Assembly: GCA_036971615.1 (NCBI GenBank)
Contig: JAYKKR010000030.1
Location: 310,001-374,000, forward strand
DNA length: 64,000 nt
Reading direction: 5' to 3'
Source of the DNA: Amyloporia xantha
Lineage: Eukaryota; Basidiomycota; Agaricomycetes; Polyporales; Adustoporiaceae
How positions within the stretch are numbered: position 1 is the first letter of the stretch; each line of letters opens with the position of its first letter. Positions 45,943 through 58,327 of the stretch are shown in pieces. A program made the translations under genes and the position numbers. Under the pieces are notes generated by a model. That model saw only the letters and a program-made list of their open reading frames with translations. It searched no databases and was not told where the DNA came from.

Positions 45943-46307
45943 TATGACTTAGGTACTCTTCTCGAAGAGGAAGCCATTCTTGCATAAAGTCGTTCTGCAA
46001 CTGGCTCGCTTTCAGCCTTCACATTGAACAGCCCAAATATGGCAACAGAGCTCACCTTGTGCAGACTCCTCATCGGCATCACATTGTCGAACACCACATG
46101 TTCCTGCAGCGGCTCCGAATATTGATCATGAGACGCGGCTTTAGAGGGGGACTGTGATGGAGATCTGGCATCTGCGACCTGCAGCGATGCGCGTGGAATC
46201 GGTATTTCTTCTGGAACATAAGTTATGGCGCCTCTTGCAGTTCGCCGCTCTTTGCGCCGCACAAACATCGCATCGCCACTGACGTCTTGCTTCTTGGTGC
46301 GCGCCAT
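45851..46307 (-). pseudogene. KDZ-like transposase N-terminus, truncated
   Basis: Exon 1 46307-46056 (MARTKKQDVSG start, 84 codons) and exon 2 from 46000 join in phase. The second exon reads LQNDFMQEWLPLREEYLSHI, then IELEAPPGD. This W-x-x-x-R-x-x-Y-L-x-x-x-x-x-x-E pattern resembles the start of the CxC2-KDZ transposases common in basidiomycetes. After GD at about 45,925 the frame runs antisense into the gene X copy and stops, so the catalytic part is lost. Family call is from memory of the motif. Confidence 0.4.
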
Positions 46308-46580
46308 GACCAAATCACCACGGACAGATGACAATTGCCTTATTGTGATCCATGACAGCTTCCTTTTCATACTGAATGAGAAACTCTCATGCCCCTTCCT
46401 CATGATGTCTTATCAATAACGGATCTTATACACGCGATCATCTGCAGGTAATTTGCCGATGCTTATCTGCGACAGATCTTCGCCATGACCTTCCCTCAAG
46501 GCGATCACCCGATCCCCCATCCACTGCTCAAATGCAGCCCGCAGATCACGCTATTTTACCCATTCACAACCCACATCACA

Positions 46581-49500
46581 ATGGCTCCCGCTTTTGCTAA
46601 TTGCGCCGAATCCGTCGCCAACCTCATCGCTATCAATTGCTGTCTTGTCGTGTACTACTCCTGGCGCTGCGAACAGGCTATCACCACGGTGCGGACCGCT
46701 TGCGCCAATCCAACCAGCAATGTCGCCATCGACCTCACGTTGGCGAGGTGGGAGATCGGGCTTCGTATGGAAATGGTACCATTTCGAAATTGTCACACCA
46801 ATACATCTGCACTGACGGCTAACAGGATGCCATCAACAGGACGCCATCCGCAACTGTCTTGGCCGCCTCGCACTCGTTGGCGTCACCGACTTCGAGCTGC
46901 CAGATGTGGTCCAGAAGATCGTCGACACTACCACGTTCGGCACCATCTCCAGGATCGACGTCATGAATATCTTGCCTTACACACCGCTTCCTGTGCCGCC
47001 ATCGCCACAGCTTCAGCAACTCCATACGGACACTGACCCTGCATGGTGGACTTGGCCTGATGTCCCTCCCAGCAACCTTCCATTGTGGTGGAAGTGTCCA
47101 CTGGTTGACAGAGTGAGTGCCCGCTCTTCATCAGGAAAAACCATATTAGTCCCAGGCTGCTCTGAGAGCATCCAAGAGCATCCTAGAGACTTCAGAGTAT
47201 TCAAAGTACTCAGAGGAGCCAGAGTGCTCTTAAACTTAGTTGACATGAGATTTTTTTCTCAGAGTAACCCAGAGTAACCTGAGAGTAGCCTGAGAGTACT
47301 CCTAGATGACCCTATGTAGTCTTTTGTCGTCTCTCACACCTCATTATAGTTTGTATCAGAGCACTCTCAAGGTTACAGTATTATAATAGAACATAGCAGT
47401 ATATTCACAAATAATATACACACTAAAGATAATCTAATACTAGCAGCCATAATAATTATGTCCAATGTGATAGCTCAAGACAAAAATCTCCACATTACCA
47501 AACTAATGTTATTATTCAGTATACAGTAATATAAAACACAAAGCTGAAAGACGTACATAAGATCAATGAAGATATTTTGTTGTGTGGCCAAAATATAAGA
47601 GAATCTAATAGAAGAATTCAGGTAAAGTCCAATTAGTTGAAGGAGCAAGACAAGGTACTTACATAAGTAGTATTTTCACAGTAAACTGAAGCCGAGTAGC
47701 ATGGGCAATAATACTCTAAGGATCAACAAAGCGATCAACAAAGGAATTGAGATAGAAGTGAACAACTTACCTGACATCGTCACAATCAGAATCAGTTTTT
47801 ATCATGTCGCACAAGCCTGTAGATACAATAATTTAGAACAGCTAAGAAATGAGAAGCAAATGAACGACTTACATGTTAGGAGTATGTATTCTCATCAAAA
47901 TTCAAAACTATAGATGACGACTCACCATCCTTTACAAGTATTACAAAAGCATGAATTCATGCACAATGCATGTCATATCTATTGAATGCAATGGACATGC
48001 CAGCCTGAAAGGGAATTATGGACAGACTTACATTGTTTTGCTGTCGCATGATGACAGCCAACAGCCAACCTTTAATGTTGGTGATTTGGATTGTGATTAG
48101 AGATAGAAATAGTGTCAGTTATTCATAGATACAAATGAGAATAGGAAGAAGATATGTACTTACCCATGTCCACAATTTATAACGACTCATATGCCCTGCC
48201 AGCACATCACCATACCTGAGGCAAAACCAGCCAGAGAGATGGCCACAGATTAGAAGTCACCAGATATAGCCCAGAGATGAGAAGAACAATCAATGAGTGA
48301 ACAGAAACCAAGCAGAAATGTGAAGTGGCAAGGAAGGAGACGAAGCAGAGTGGTTGTTGAGGAAGAAGAGACGCAACGACCATGACTGCTTAATTTGGTC
48401 AGAGTTTGACGCGGCAGACTGACACCTATTTTGGGAACCCAGGTTTAGGGTTAGCAGGGACTTGGGCGCATTTGCCCTTCAAGTTCTCCTCAGCTGTTCC
48501 TCCTAGCTGCTACTGCTTGATATCTATTAGCTCTACTATCTTGGATCTAAAATGCTGTGACTAGGGACTTTATCTTAGTACCTGTGGCTTTGGGGCATGT
48601 CTAGTTCACTGGGACTTGACTGAGCATACATCAGGAAAAACCTCCCAAGGTAATTAGTACTATATTATGTGGAAATGTAGCCAAATAAACATAATACCAG
48701 TAATTGGGTATAATTAGAACCAATTTCTCAGTCATTTTTCTGTATCTGTGCAAAGCTCTCAGATACAACTTTGTAAGATTTGAAAAGTCCAGAATGCACG
48801 AGCCAGAAGCAGAAGCAAAGCCTGTGTAATAGGCAATAGACAATTGATTGTTTGTGGCTTGAGTGATATCCATATAATTTGGGAGTCATTTCACACCAAT
48901 ATACCACAATTATACCACAATTAGTCAATAGATATAAGGCTGCTCTATGGAAGCTGCCTATTTCTCATGTTTAATGCCATATTTTTAAAAGTACAGCTAC
49001 TATTGTTATGTTGCATGACTTGTTGCGGTCACTAATATATTAGCAGTTGAAATCTACACAGAGGACAGAGGGACTTCGTCAATTTGTCCGATGTTCGATC
49101 ACGTGCTGTGGCTGCCACCATCGGGCCGCGGTCGGAGTTTCAACACGTCATTGGGCAGTACTCGATGGCGTTGCTGCTGTCTCCCAACTACCTCCTACAT
49201 CACACACGCCGCATCATCCGCATCGCGCGCACCGCATCGCATGTACCTCTAATGACACCGACGACGGAGGACACCGCTGCCGCCGCAGACAGACGACTCG
49301 CATCAACAAGGACAATAACGCCGACGGACGACACTTACAGTGACAACAACAACCACACCGACGACGACGACGCCAACCGATGATGCCGACACCGATGGAC
49401 GGACGGACGATGCAGATGACGGGACGACGAGCGGATGACGGCAGACGACGGACGACGGCAGACGACGGACGACGGACGACGCGGACGACGGACATGACTG

Positions 49501-51569
49501 CAGACGACGACGGGACGACACGGACGACGGCAGATGACCGATGACGACCGACGAAGGCAGATGACCGATGACGACCGACGAAGGCAGATGACCGACGACG
49601 GCAGACAACTGACGACGATGAGGAGGAGCGATGATGAGGAGAAGTGACGATGGAATGCTTATGATAATAATATGTATCTCTTTGTTGTATATACAGTCAA
49701 TCAATATGTACATTTTGCTATTCAATACTATCCACTGCGAACAAGAATATGAGTAGTAAAGCAGTGCAATATATGAACGAAACATTTGAAACCCATGCGG
49801 CTGAATTATGGGAAATTTACATGAATAAACTGCGTTTTTCGGAGGGGACCGCAGAATCCGCAACAATAGAAGGTAATTCTGGATAATGGCCTGAATGGAG
49901 ATAATTGCATCTATTGTCTGAAATTTAGCTACATTATGGTACATTCCTCATAAATTACACTGGGAGGTTTTTCCTGATGTAGACGGTTGTTCTGTCCCTG
50001 CTCTGCACTATCTGGTAACTCATGTGAGTCCTCCTTCTCTCTTTATTATTCTTCACTCTTGGAGAAGAGCCTCAGGGCTGTCCCAGCCTATTCTGTGAAG
50101 GTATGAAGGAGTTCTGAGAGATATTGAAGGGTCTTGGATGGAATGGGCGCTTTTGCAGTTTTGATTGGGAGATAACTGGGGATCCAATGTGAGTCATCCT
50201 TTCGCTTTTATACCATTCTATTTGCATTGTTAAGCCCTTCCAGATGAGCCCTTGCTCATCTGAATCCGCCCACTCCTTCCTCCTCTGTTGCCCCTTTTTA
50301 CCAAAAACCTCGTCTTGTCCATATCTCAGGAATCCATGGACGGTTTCCTTTGATTGTTGTATAGAATGAAAGCCCTAATTACAGGCTTCCAGACGATATA
50401 TACATTGGTGGGTCTACATCCAGTGGTTTCTGTTCTATGGCTGCATGTTGAACGACCTCCTCCTCATTCTCCCATTCTTCATATGCACCCTTCTCTATCT
50501 ATTCCTGCACTGATATATCACATTATTCAACCATCTAACACTCCTTTACTTCCACATTCATCTACCTGCGGTCTCTTTTATTGGCCAGAGTCAAGATTTG
50601 CAATTCTGAGATGCGTCTTACTCTGTTTGACCTCTGACTTTTGACCTCTGACTTTTGACTGTTAACCATCAGTGAAAGAAAGACTCTGTGGATGTATGGA
50701 GTAAATATGAATAAAGGAGAGGAGATGGCTGTGGCTGCACAGAGGTGAGTACACATATTATACTCCTACTTTTGCTCACTTCTGATTTCCCTTTTTTCAT
50801 GCCACATAATATCTATAATACTCTTCTTTCTCTCACCATTATATTCCTGCTATTCAGCAGCTCTTTGTGGTTATTCTGTATGAATGTACATTTCCTATTT
50901 CAATATCTCCATTTTAACCAGTACTACAGATCACCTTCACATGTATTTGAGCTAAATTATTCTAATAAAACATAGAAATTGAATAGAATGATAGTAAATA
51001 GTAGGATACCATAGCTATTTCATAGCCAGTAGAAAATATAGCTCAAATAATGCATATCAGAGATACCAGGAATTTATTATACAAGCAAGTGAGAAAACAA
51101 TCTTTTTACATATTATACTGTTTATAAATAATGTATTATAGCTTTATAAATATTCTACAGTCTCAAAAAGAAACACAAGCTAGCCTAGGATGCTCTGAGA
51201 AATATAAAATATCTCAGAGAAACTCAGGCTTACCTGAGATGCTCTGAGATAACCTGAGCTACTCTGAGAAACCTCATATATCTCAGAGCACCCTAGGTTA
51301 CCCCAGAGAAAAAGTGTTTTTCCTGATGTTCTAGTTGTATGTGACATGCTGACACATTCCTGGTGTTACTATTTGGATAGCATCGTGGAGACACCTATCG
51401 GATCAACTGCGGCGACATGAGCGCAGTCCTCACTCGTTTGGAAGAGGTCGAGAAGCTCGCCACACGCTTTGTCGAGAACCGCCATCAAGACGCAGACGAG
51501 ATCTCCAGGATTTTGGATGGATACAGGGAGGTGCTTTTGCCAGATGAGGTGTGGGGTACTGTCTCCTAG
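46581..51569 (+). CDS. gene Z, unknown protein, with a 4.2 kb transposon in its second intron
   Basis: Exons 46581-46775, 46840-47112 and 51381-51569 give 218 residues, every join in phase 0. The first intron is 64 bp; it offers two acceptors, of which 46839 keeps the frame through DAIRNCLGRLALVGV. The second intron runs from GTGAGTGCCC at 47,113 to TTGGATAG at 51,380. It is 4268 bp, of which all but about 70 bp is the transposon 47129-51328. The last exon gives HRGDTYRINCGDMSAV and a charged helix (ENRHQDADEISRILDGYREV). No family recognised. The start sits in a good context (CACAATGG); an in-frame ATG at 46485 is possible. The gene is divergent from the KDZ-like fragment. Confidence 0.55.
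48629..49979. mobile_element. 1.35 kb nested inverted-repeat transposon with TA target duplication
   Basis: Both ends read CATCAGGAAAAACCTCCCA inward. TA flanks each side. It sits inside the 47129-51328 element. The interior carries a GACGACGG minisatellite and no gene. Confidence 0.8.
49210..49640. repeat. GACGAC-rich minisatellite
   Basis: Many units such as GACGACGGCA and CGATGACGACCGACGAAGGCAG in tandem, most regular from 49,430 to 49,610. Strong purine/CG bias compared with the surrounding AT-rich DNA. Confidence 0.8.
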
Positions 51570-51658
51570 CGCCATCTCGCAGGTGGGTCTCGTCTGGTTG
51601 TGTATGTATTTCTTGTCACTCCCTGTATGAGCACGAGTGCATGACGTCCCCAGTGTCT

Positions 51659-52335
51659 GCCATTCGTCCAATGGACCTCGTATTTAAGTGGCTGAATCAC
51701 ATTACCATCCAATCATGTGGATGGCGATGCGATTCAGACACTTAACTTCCGGGTAGCATTGACGAATGGCCCAGCTCGAGGACACCAGCAAATCATGCTC
51801 TTTGGATGTCACGCCATGTCAAAGGTGGGTGTTTCCAGGTGGTGTATGTATTCGTTGCGTCTGCACAGTGAGAGCATGAAGGCATGATGTCCTTTTGCGC
51901 CAGCCGATCCTTCAATGTCCTTGGTATTCAAGTGGCTGAATTGGATGGCCATCCAACAATGGTTGGATGGCGATTCGATTCAGATGCTTTGATCCAGGGT
52001 AGCATTGAAGAATCGTGCAGGTCGAGAATGCGAGCACATCATGCCGGCTGCGCACCATGTGCCACACCTACGCGCGCCATGCACGGCGCCATCGGATGGC
52101 GCATATTGCCGCTGAACGAGGCGGCTTCATCTATGACCTTCGGAGCCACAGGTATGCGGCTCTGAAGAGCATAGATGAAGGCGCCCTGTCTGGCGAGCAA
52201 TAGTGCCATCTCCCAACAGTGAGCATCAGCGCGCATGCACTTCACCATCGGATGGCGCCCATTGCCGCCGGTCAAGGCCCATTTGACTTATGTCCTTCTG
52301 AGCCACAGGTATGCGGCTCGGAGGAACATAAGTCA
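51659..52335. repeat. series of four imperfect hairpins downstream of gene Z
   Basis: Inverted repeats at 51659-51770, 51905-52015, 52123-52183 and 52284-52335. Outer stems differ (GCCATTCGTC/GACGAATGGC; CGATCCTTCAATG/CATTGAAGAATCG; CTTCATCTATG/CATAGATGAAG; TGACTTATGTCC/GGAACATAAGTCA) but each closes on itself. The last two share the same inner core GAGCCACAGGTATGCGGCTC. Spacers between the first two also resemble each other (GTATGTATT, GCATGACGTCC). Confidence 0.7.
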
Positions 52336-52529
52336 GGTCTTCCTGTCTGGAGTCTGACTCTCTAACGTGAGTTTCAAATTTATGGTCTGAATGGATGCGG
52401 GATTCATGCATGGCGCTGTTGGATAAACCCATTAACTCCTTGCTCTCTACGTTCAAACAGTGGAATCGAGTTGCCCTCCGTGCCATGAGTACTCCGGATG
52501 CAGCTGATTTGTCCATCAGCATCAGGGGT

Positions 52530-54808
52530 CACTAGTGGTGGCCAGGATTGTAATACAATTGCCCTCAGACCTCCTGAAATGGTCGTGTATGGTGAGTTAG
52601 CATTGTATTGTAATAGATGCCCTGCACAGATTGTGATTGTAGATCCTCACTATATTGTGAATGAGCATTGTACAACAAGCATTGTGGATGGGCCTTGTGA
52701 GCGCTGTGAATGATTGTGAATGAATATTGTATGTCCTGTAAATGATTGTAGATGGGTATTGTACATCCTGTGAATGATTGTGGATGGGCATTGTATGTTC
52801 TGTAGATCATTGTGGATGAGCATTGTAAGCCCTGTTGATCATTGTGGATGAGCATTGTATGCAACAATCTGGTGCAATTATGATTATTGTATTGAATAGC
52901 CATATTGGAGTGGATCCCAGTGGCATATAGCAGCCCCAGATTGACCATTACCATATTTGGAATGGCCCATTCAAATGGTTTCTAATGATGTATAGCAAGC
53001 ATTGAGCCAATTGGAATTTTGAATAGCCGCATTCAAATGGATCCTAATGGTATATCATAACCTTACTGGACATTACCATATTTGGATTAACAGAAATAAG
53101 CGAATTTTAATATGATATTTTGACCCAGAACCTATTCAGTAGAAATACTACAATACCCATCCACAATGATTTACAGGATATATGGTCCGTACATGAAATA
53201 TGTGACCCAATACGAGTTTCACAAGGGCACCACTCATAGCGATGCTGATGGCAAGCGCGCCATCTGTACATTCTATTTTGTCGATATTTGCCAACAGTGC
53301 AATGTAATATATGACTTGACAAATAGAAAAATATTCTCTGAAATACATACAAATGGCACAGTTGATGGCAGATTGCAATGGAGGATAAATGATGCATAGG
53401 AAAGGCAAGGATGTAGTGCAATGAAGCATGAAATTATGGCACGGTAGGCAGACACATCTCCACAGGGTACATTATAGCGTTGGCCGAAGCTACAGAGCAG
53501 GCAAAAATATAGCGGTAGAATATGGCGCAGTGGGCCGACACATCGCACCAGAGTATATTATAGCATTGGCCGAAGCTACAGCGCAGGCAAAAATATAGCG
53601 GTAGAATGCGGCGCAGTGGGCTGACACATCTCCACAGGGTACATTATAGTGTTGGCCAAAACTACAGCGCAGGCAAAAATATAGTGGTAAAATAGGGCGC
53701 AGTGGGCCGACACATCGCACCAGAGTATATTATACCATTGGCCGAAGCTACAGCGCAGGCAAAAATATAGCGGTAAAATAGGGTGCAGTGGGCCGCCAGT
53801 CTTTTCAGGCGATATTTGCGCCATCGGCTCACACTGCAGCCAAGGCAATATTATGGCGTCAGCAGACGTCCGCTCTCCTTACACTGTAGGGAAAATATCA
53901 CCCATATCTCTCCCTAGTCATTAGGCTATAATGACTGAATGGGCTCCGACTGCCTGGCCAGGACACATGCTAACTTATGGGGCGTATCTAGAAGGCACCG
54001 TTGTTCAAGAACGCGACTGGATCATGATGGCTGTCGTGAACCTGTGCGCCGTCTTGGAATATGGTCGGCCAAACACTGTCCTCAGGCGCATCTCCGGTAT
54101 CGGAGGTCGAGAAGCACACATCGGCAAGGCGAGCGTCAGCCCAATAGTGGTGAACGCCGCAGCTGGACGAGTGAAGTTAATGGCAAAGAAGGCGGAGGAT
54201 GATGAGAAGAGGATGGACATTGATGATGAAGATGTGCCTCCCGAGGCGCTATGCGCACATCACAAGTCTTCCCCCATGCTCTCTGACACCATCCCATCCC
54301 CGAGCAAGCCCGCGCTTCCCCCGGCGCTGTCGACAGGTATGCAGCTCGCGTTCTCAATGCTCGCCCACGTCCTCGAGAAGCCGATGCGAAAATCATCACC
54401 ATTCGCACACTCGACCCTCAACCCATACATCACCATCTTCCTTACATTCCTCGCCACCACGCTGAAGGACAGCCACGCGCTTGCGATATTGGAGCGCGCT
54501 ATCCCGTGGAACGTTCTTGCGAAGTTCCTCGACAGCGTACCCCGTCGGATCATGTACCGCGAGTTTCAGAAGGAGTGTGGCGATGGCGCGCCGTTGTTGA
54601 CAAGCGGATCCAAGCCGCTGGCCGAGGACTGGTGCCTGCGAGGCATGGGCTGGAGTGGCAAGAAGGTCTATGCCATGGGCTTCTGGTCACAGGAGGCTGC
54701 ATCCGAAGAGCACAACACCGAGATGGAGGTTCTCGACAAGGTCGAGTCCGGCGATCAGACGGACGGGATCATTGAGGATGGTGATGATGATGACTCGAAA
54801 GGGGACCC
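52530..54808 (-). repeat. right arm of the 2.3 kb inverted duplication (without the LTR insertion)
   Basis: Inverse of 33,796-41,930 with the LTR element absent. It holds the 30-bp array, the unique part, the element terminus with sub-repeats (ending at 53,935) and the Est1-like fragment. The empty insertion site is at 53443-53447. In the unique part a 77-codon frame (53166-53399) exists in both arms; I do not call it a gene. Confidence 0.88.
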
Positions 54809-55130
54809 GATGTGCGGCGAGCTTTGCAAGCGGTGGGTGTGTGTCGCCCCTGCCGGACTTAAAATTGCGAAGTACGTCAAAGGTTTCCACTACGTCCCGC
54901 CTCCAAGTGGGGATGGCCGAGGGCAGTGGAAAGTCGATGGTGTCCTGGCGGAGAAGGTCTCGAGGTGGCAGGAAGAGGACAGGTGCAGACTCAAGCGTCC
55001 ACCACGACGCCCTACCACGTCCGTGCATTGCTCGCGCATGCAGCTGGGATCTACTGAATGGCACCCAAGATCGAACAGCAAGTCACGGATATGCGCAAAC
55101 AAATCGAGCGGGACAACGAGGACAGGCTGA
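53931..55130 (+). pseudogene. Est1/SMG-like gene fragment, right copy, with a transposon-derived start
   Basis: 399 codons in one frame. The first codons (MTEWAP) come from the element terminus; Est1-like sequence follows (RDWIMMAVVNLC, NPYITIFLTFL, EDWCLRGMGWSGKKVY). Unlike the left copy it continues past 54,808 through CKRWVCVAP, YVPPPSGDGRGQWKVDG and EKVSRWQEEDR, which look like the natural continuation, before losing similarity around 55,000. The N-terminal part of a full protein is missing, replaced by the element. Best read as a remnant, although the chimeric frame is open and could be expressed. Confidence 0.55.
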
Positions 55131-55453
55131 ATGGCAAGATTTCGGATGCCGACCTCCATATGCCTGGTCTTTCTGGTGTATATACTCAACCCAAATGGAT
55201 GATTACAGTCTTCACATATATTTATTGATGAGTTTCAGTCGACTAAGAACATACACGTCTTCCCAACATGTGTGCATATATACTCAAATCATACTATCAA
55301 AAACGGCACACCAACTCAAGATATGATACAGAACATTACAGAGAAAGTAAATACAATCACCCTAATCGAATTCCGAGGTGTCAAGTGTGAGATCGATGAC
55401 CTCACGAGCTTGCTCAGCTTTTGGGATGCATGCCCTGAGGATTCGCCTACGTT
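55131..55453. other. gap between the Est1-like remnant and gene W
   Basis: 323 bases, AT-rich, no gene seen. It probably includes the 3' untranslated region of gene W. Confidence 0.4.
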
Positions 55454-57479
55454 TCACGGGACGCTGAGATTGAAGATGATAGTCATGAGAGGGAGACGAT
55501 GGAAAATTTTCAGAACTGGCCTCTCTTTTGCCAAGAGAGGTTGAACCCAAGGAAGGAGAGCACGAATGACTTCAACAGATGACTCAGTCGAAGGAGTCCC
55601 TATGGTCATACTGCTCGAGGTGGATGGCGGATAAGTGGTATCGGGGACTGAAGTGAATGAATGCAACTCTTCGAGTGCGAGAGACGAACTGCCACCGATC
55701 AGAGGTGATAACAGGTGTCGAGTACCACAAGATGGCTGTGAGGATTGTGACGGATCGGAAAGTGGGGAGCTCTCTGGAATGGGAGGACAAGTGTGGTGAA
55801 GGAACATGTTTACTCCCATACAGAGGCCGCAATGGCGGCATCCACCCAAGACGGATAGCAACTGCGTGTATGCGACACCAGGATTGTCACGACTAATGAG
55901 CTTGAGAATGGTGGCATCCATTTCTTCGTCGGACGGAAGCGGCAGGTCATGAAGGCCACGGTGAGCATATTCTTGCGGGGGTGTAGTCGATATTCGCAGG
56001 GGATCGTCAACATAGCCTGGTGCCATGTCTACGTCATGCGTTAGTGGAGAGTTGCAACAAAAGACAGTGCAAGTACTCACGTTCGAGACCAGGCCAGTCA
56101 CCTAAACATAGATTATGCATGAGACGACAGTGTTCAGATCTAGAAGCTAAAGGCAACACTTACCAATGGTAGGTGTCTGAATCCCTGCCGCGGCATAGTA
56201 TGGCCGACGAGCCTGAGGTGTAGATGTGATAGGCCTCTGAATTCTATATTCATGGCTAAACGGTAACATCACGTTCAAATTTGAGAACATTGCGCTGCCG
56301 GACGGTGAGGGGGCTCGACTTTATTGTATGAAGCCGGCAACATGTGTTGCTTCCCTATATATGACTGTGAACCAGCGAAACACTTCTACAATTTAATACT
56401 AACCTTTCTGTTGCTGCGAAGAGGGCCCCGGGCCTGCTACAGGTCGTATGCCATCAGCTAGCTGACAGTACCGAAGTGTTATATAAAAGAAAACATACCA
56501 GCGGAGTTCTCTTTATCAGACATATCTTAGGATTGGCCAGTCAGGCGTGATCACTAGAGGAACAGTTGAGAATTACTTACTACTCCCAACAGTCCCAAAC
56601 GGATCCTTCAGAGGGAAAAGTGCATAAGATTGCCCAGTGAGACTAGTAGGCAGACGCAGCAAGCGGCATAGATTGACTGTGTGTCACGGCGGAATCAGGA
56701 ATTACACTGCAAGCAGCTAGGTGTATGTTTACTTACGAAAATATGAGCATCCGGTCACCTTACCACGCTTCCAATGTGCACAGCCAAGACATGGATTGTC
56801 GGCATGTTCACCTTTCCATGGGACAAAAAGCTTGACTGGATGGTCGGGGCCACTGCGCAGCGAGCAAAAACAGGTTATGTTTGATAACCAATCAAACTTG
56901 TCGCAATACGCGACAAGTTCATCGAAGTGGGATAGGGCGCTGAAGGCTATCGCACGGGCTGAACATGTTACTTTAGCAAGACACAATTCTCGAAACTGAC
57001 TAGAACGGCCACTTACTATGCAGCATCCTTAAGAGACGGTACAGGATCGGCGGTGAATGTCTGAATACATGGCGTTATCTTCAATATGTGCTTCCACACG
57101 GATTCCTCGTCGTCATAGCGTTCGGACACAGTCAACTCAGAACGAGGTGAGGCTGAGAGCTTGCTGAATACCGGAGCCATATGAACGGAGAAAGAGTTGT
57201 GGTAGTGACTTTCAGCAACAGACCCCAGCCAAGTTTTATACGAGCTTTGAGACGCCGGGCAGTCATAGAACACACTGACGAGATTTTGGAGACATGTGAA
57301 TATAGGGACATGAGGATGCAAATCACTTTGCAAAGAGAAAATTTAGGAAAATGAAATAGATAGATGAACATGCGGATGAGGAGAAAATGCGAATCCAGTG
57401 ACCACGTGGAGGACGGGAACTTGAGCCTCGTTGCATAAATCCTAATGAGGTAGTGTACAAAAGAGGGAACAGCAGACAC
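55454..57479 (-). CDS. gene W, unknown nine-exon protein with two Cys/His clusters (5' end unresolved)
   Basis: Exons (minus) up to 57403, then 57325-57017, 56939-56737, 56676-56581, 56525-56499, 56436-56404, 56313-56164, 56101-56081 and 56028-55454 join in one frame, giving at least 496 residues. Introns are 52-90 bp. The first piece has no ATG in its frame back to 57,479, so an upstream exon is missing or lost near the element fragment at 57,628. One cluster reads NPCLGCAHWKRGKVTGC; the other CRHCGLCMGVNMFLHHTC, near a conserved-looking GYVDDPLRISTTPPQEYAHRG stretch. The end is Ser/Pro-rich. I do not recognise the family, though it has the feel of the many basidiomycete-specific proteins. 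Eight consistent junctions make a real gene likely. Confidence 0.58.
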
Positions 57480-57627
57480 CCGCCCTGTATCTAATGTGGA
57501 AGGTGGCGGCTTGAGTGTCTATAGAAGAGGATTGGCGCGAAGCGTGATGTCGGCCCGGTGATGACAGCTGTCCATCACGCGAAGCTCAAGCCGGGCTGAG
57601 CCGGCTTAGTCATTTTGCGACGACTGC

Positions 57628-57773
57628 CACACCATACAGTCACTATAGCCTACACTATAGGGAGAGATATGGGTGATATTTTCCCTACAGTGTAAGGAGA
57701 GCGGACGTCGGCCGACGCCATAATATTGCCTGCGCTGTAGCTTCGGCCAATGGTATAATATACTCTGGGGCGA
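57628..57773 (+). mobile_element. fragment of a right-type terminus of the X/Y element family
   Basis: It begins CACACCATACAGTCACTATA and has the shared core, then one 85-bp sub-repeat of the 34,658 class. It is cut off exactly where the Ty3/gypsy LTR starts, so the retroelement probably inserted here. Confidence 0.65.
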
Positions 57774-58261
57774 TGTGACGGACACCTCACAAGGCATACT
57801 GAGAGTATACGCTATGATGTTTCGATCTACCTTTGGAACGCACGAACCGACCCTCTTCACTCCGCGAAGTATCCTTCAGTACATAGTACAGACTTAGCTA
57901 AATACTTATATTTGGTAATCACGTGACTAGTACTTACTTTACGCGTGTCGTGCATAGGAATGAGCATCCTTTTTACCACTCCTCTTTCTGCGTGTCTAAA
58001 CACGGCTAGAGGACTTCGAGCCTCTGACTCCTTTGACTGGAGTCTGAGTCTCCCCTTCCGAACTCACCGAACATCCTAGAGGTGTCGGCGACGTTCGATT
58101 CTCGTACTTCGCTGTCCCACGTCACTCTGACGCGTTCCGTCTAGTGACGCCGCAGCGCTGTCCTCCTTAGGCTCCTACAGAGCCCACCAAGATCGACTTC
58201 AGTGCTTAGGAGACCCGTTTATTCTTCTGAATTCGAGAGCTCCAACCCCTGAACTCTCACA
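57774..58261 (+). repeat. 5' LTR of the Ty3/gypsy element
   Basis: About 488 bases from TGTGACGG to CTCTCACA; the inverted ends TGTGA/TCACA support the limits. The other LTR is outside the window, so limits are not confirmed. Confidence 0.6.
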
Positions 58262-58262
58262 T

Positions 58263-58280
58263 TGGTGGACATTCAGAGGA
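58263..58280 (+). promoter_or_regulatory. primer-binding site
   Basis: TGGTGGACATTCAGAGG lies one base after the LTR end. The TGG start is the usual complement of a tRNA CCA end. The tRNA was not identified. Confidence 0.55.
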
Positions 58281-58327
58281 GCGGTCCACCTCCTAAACAC
58301 TCGGTACCCATTTCAACATTGAATTCT

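Larger units (their letters stand above)
47129..51328. mobile_element. 4.2 kb non-autonomous inverted-repeat transposon in an intron
   Basis: The ends are CATCAGGAAAAACCATAT and the inverse of CATCAGGAAAAACACTTT, with TT on both flanks. Subterminal units (CTCTGAGAGCAT, CTCAGGTTATCTCAGAG) cluster at both ends. The family is the same as at 20,720-22,739. A second family member is nested at 48629-49979. No transposase frame. Confidence 0.78.
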
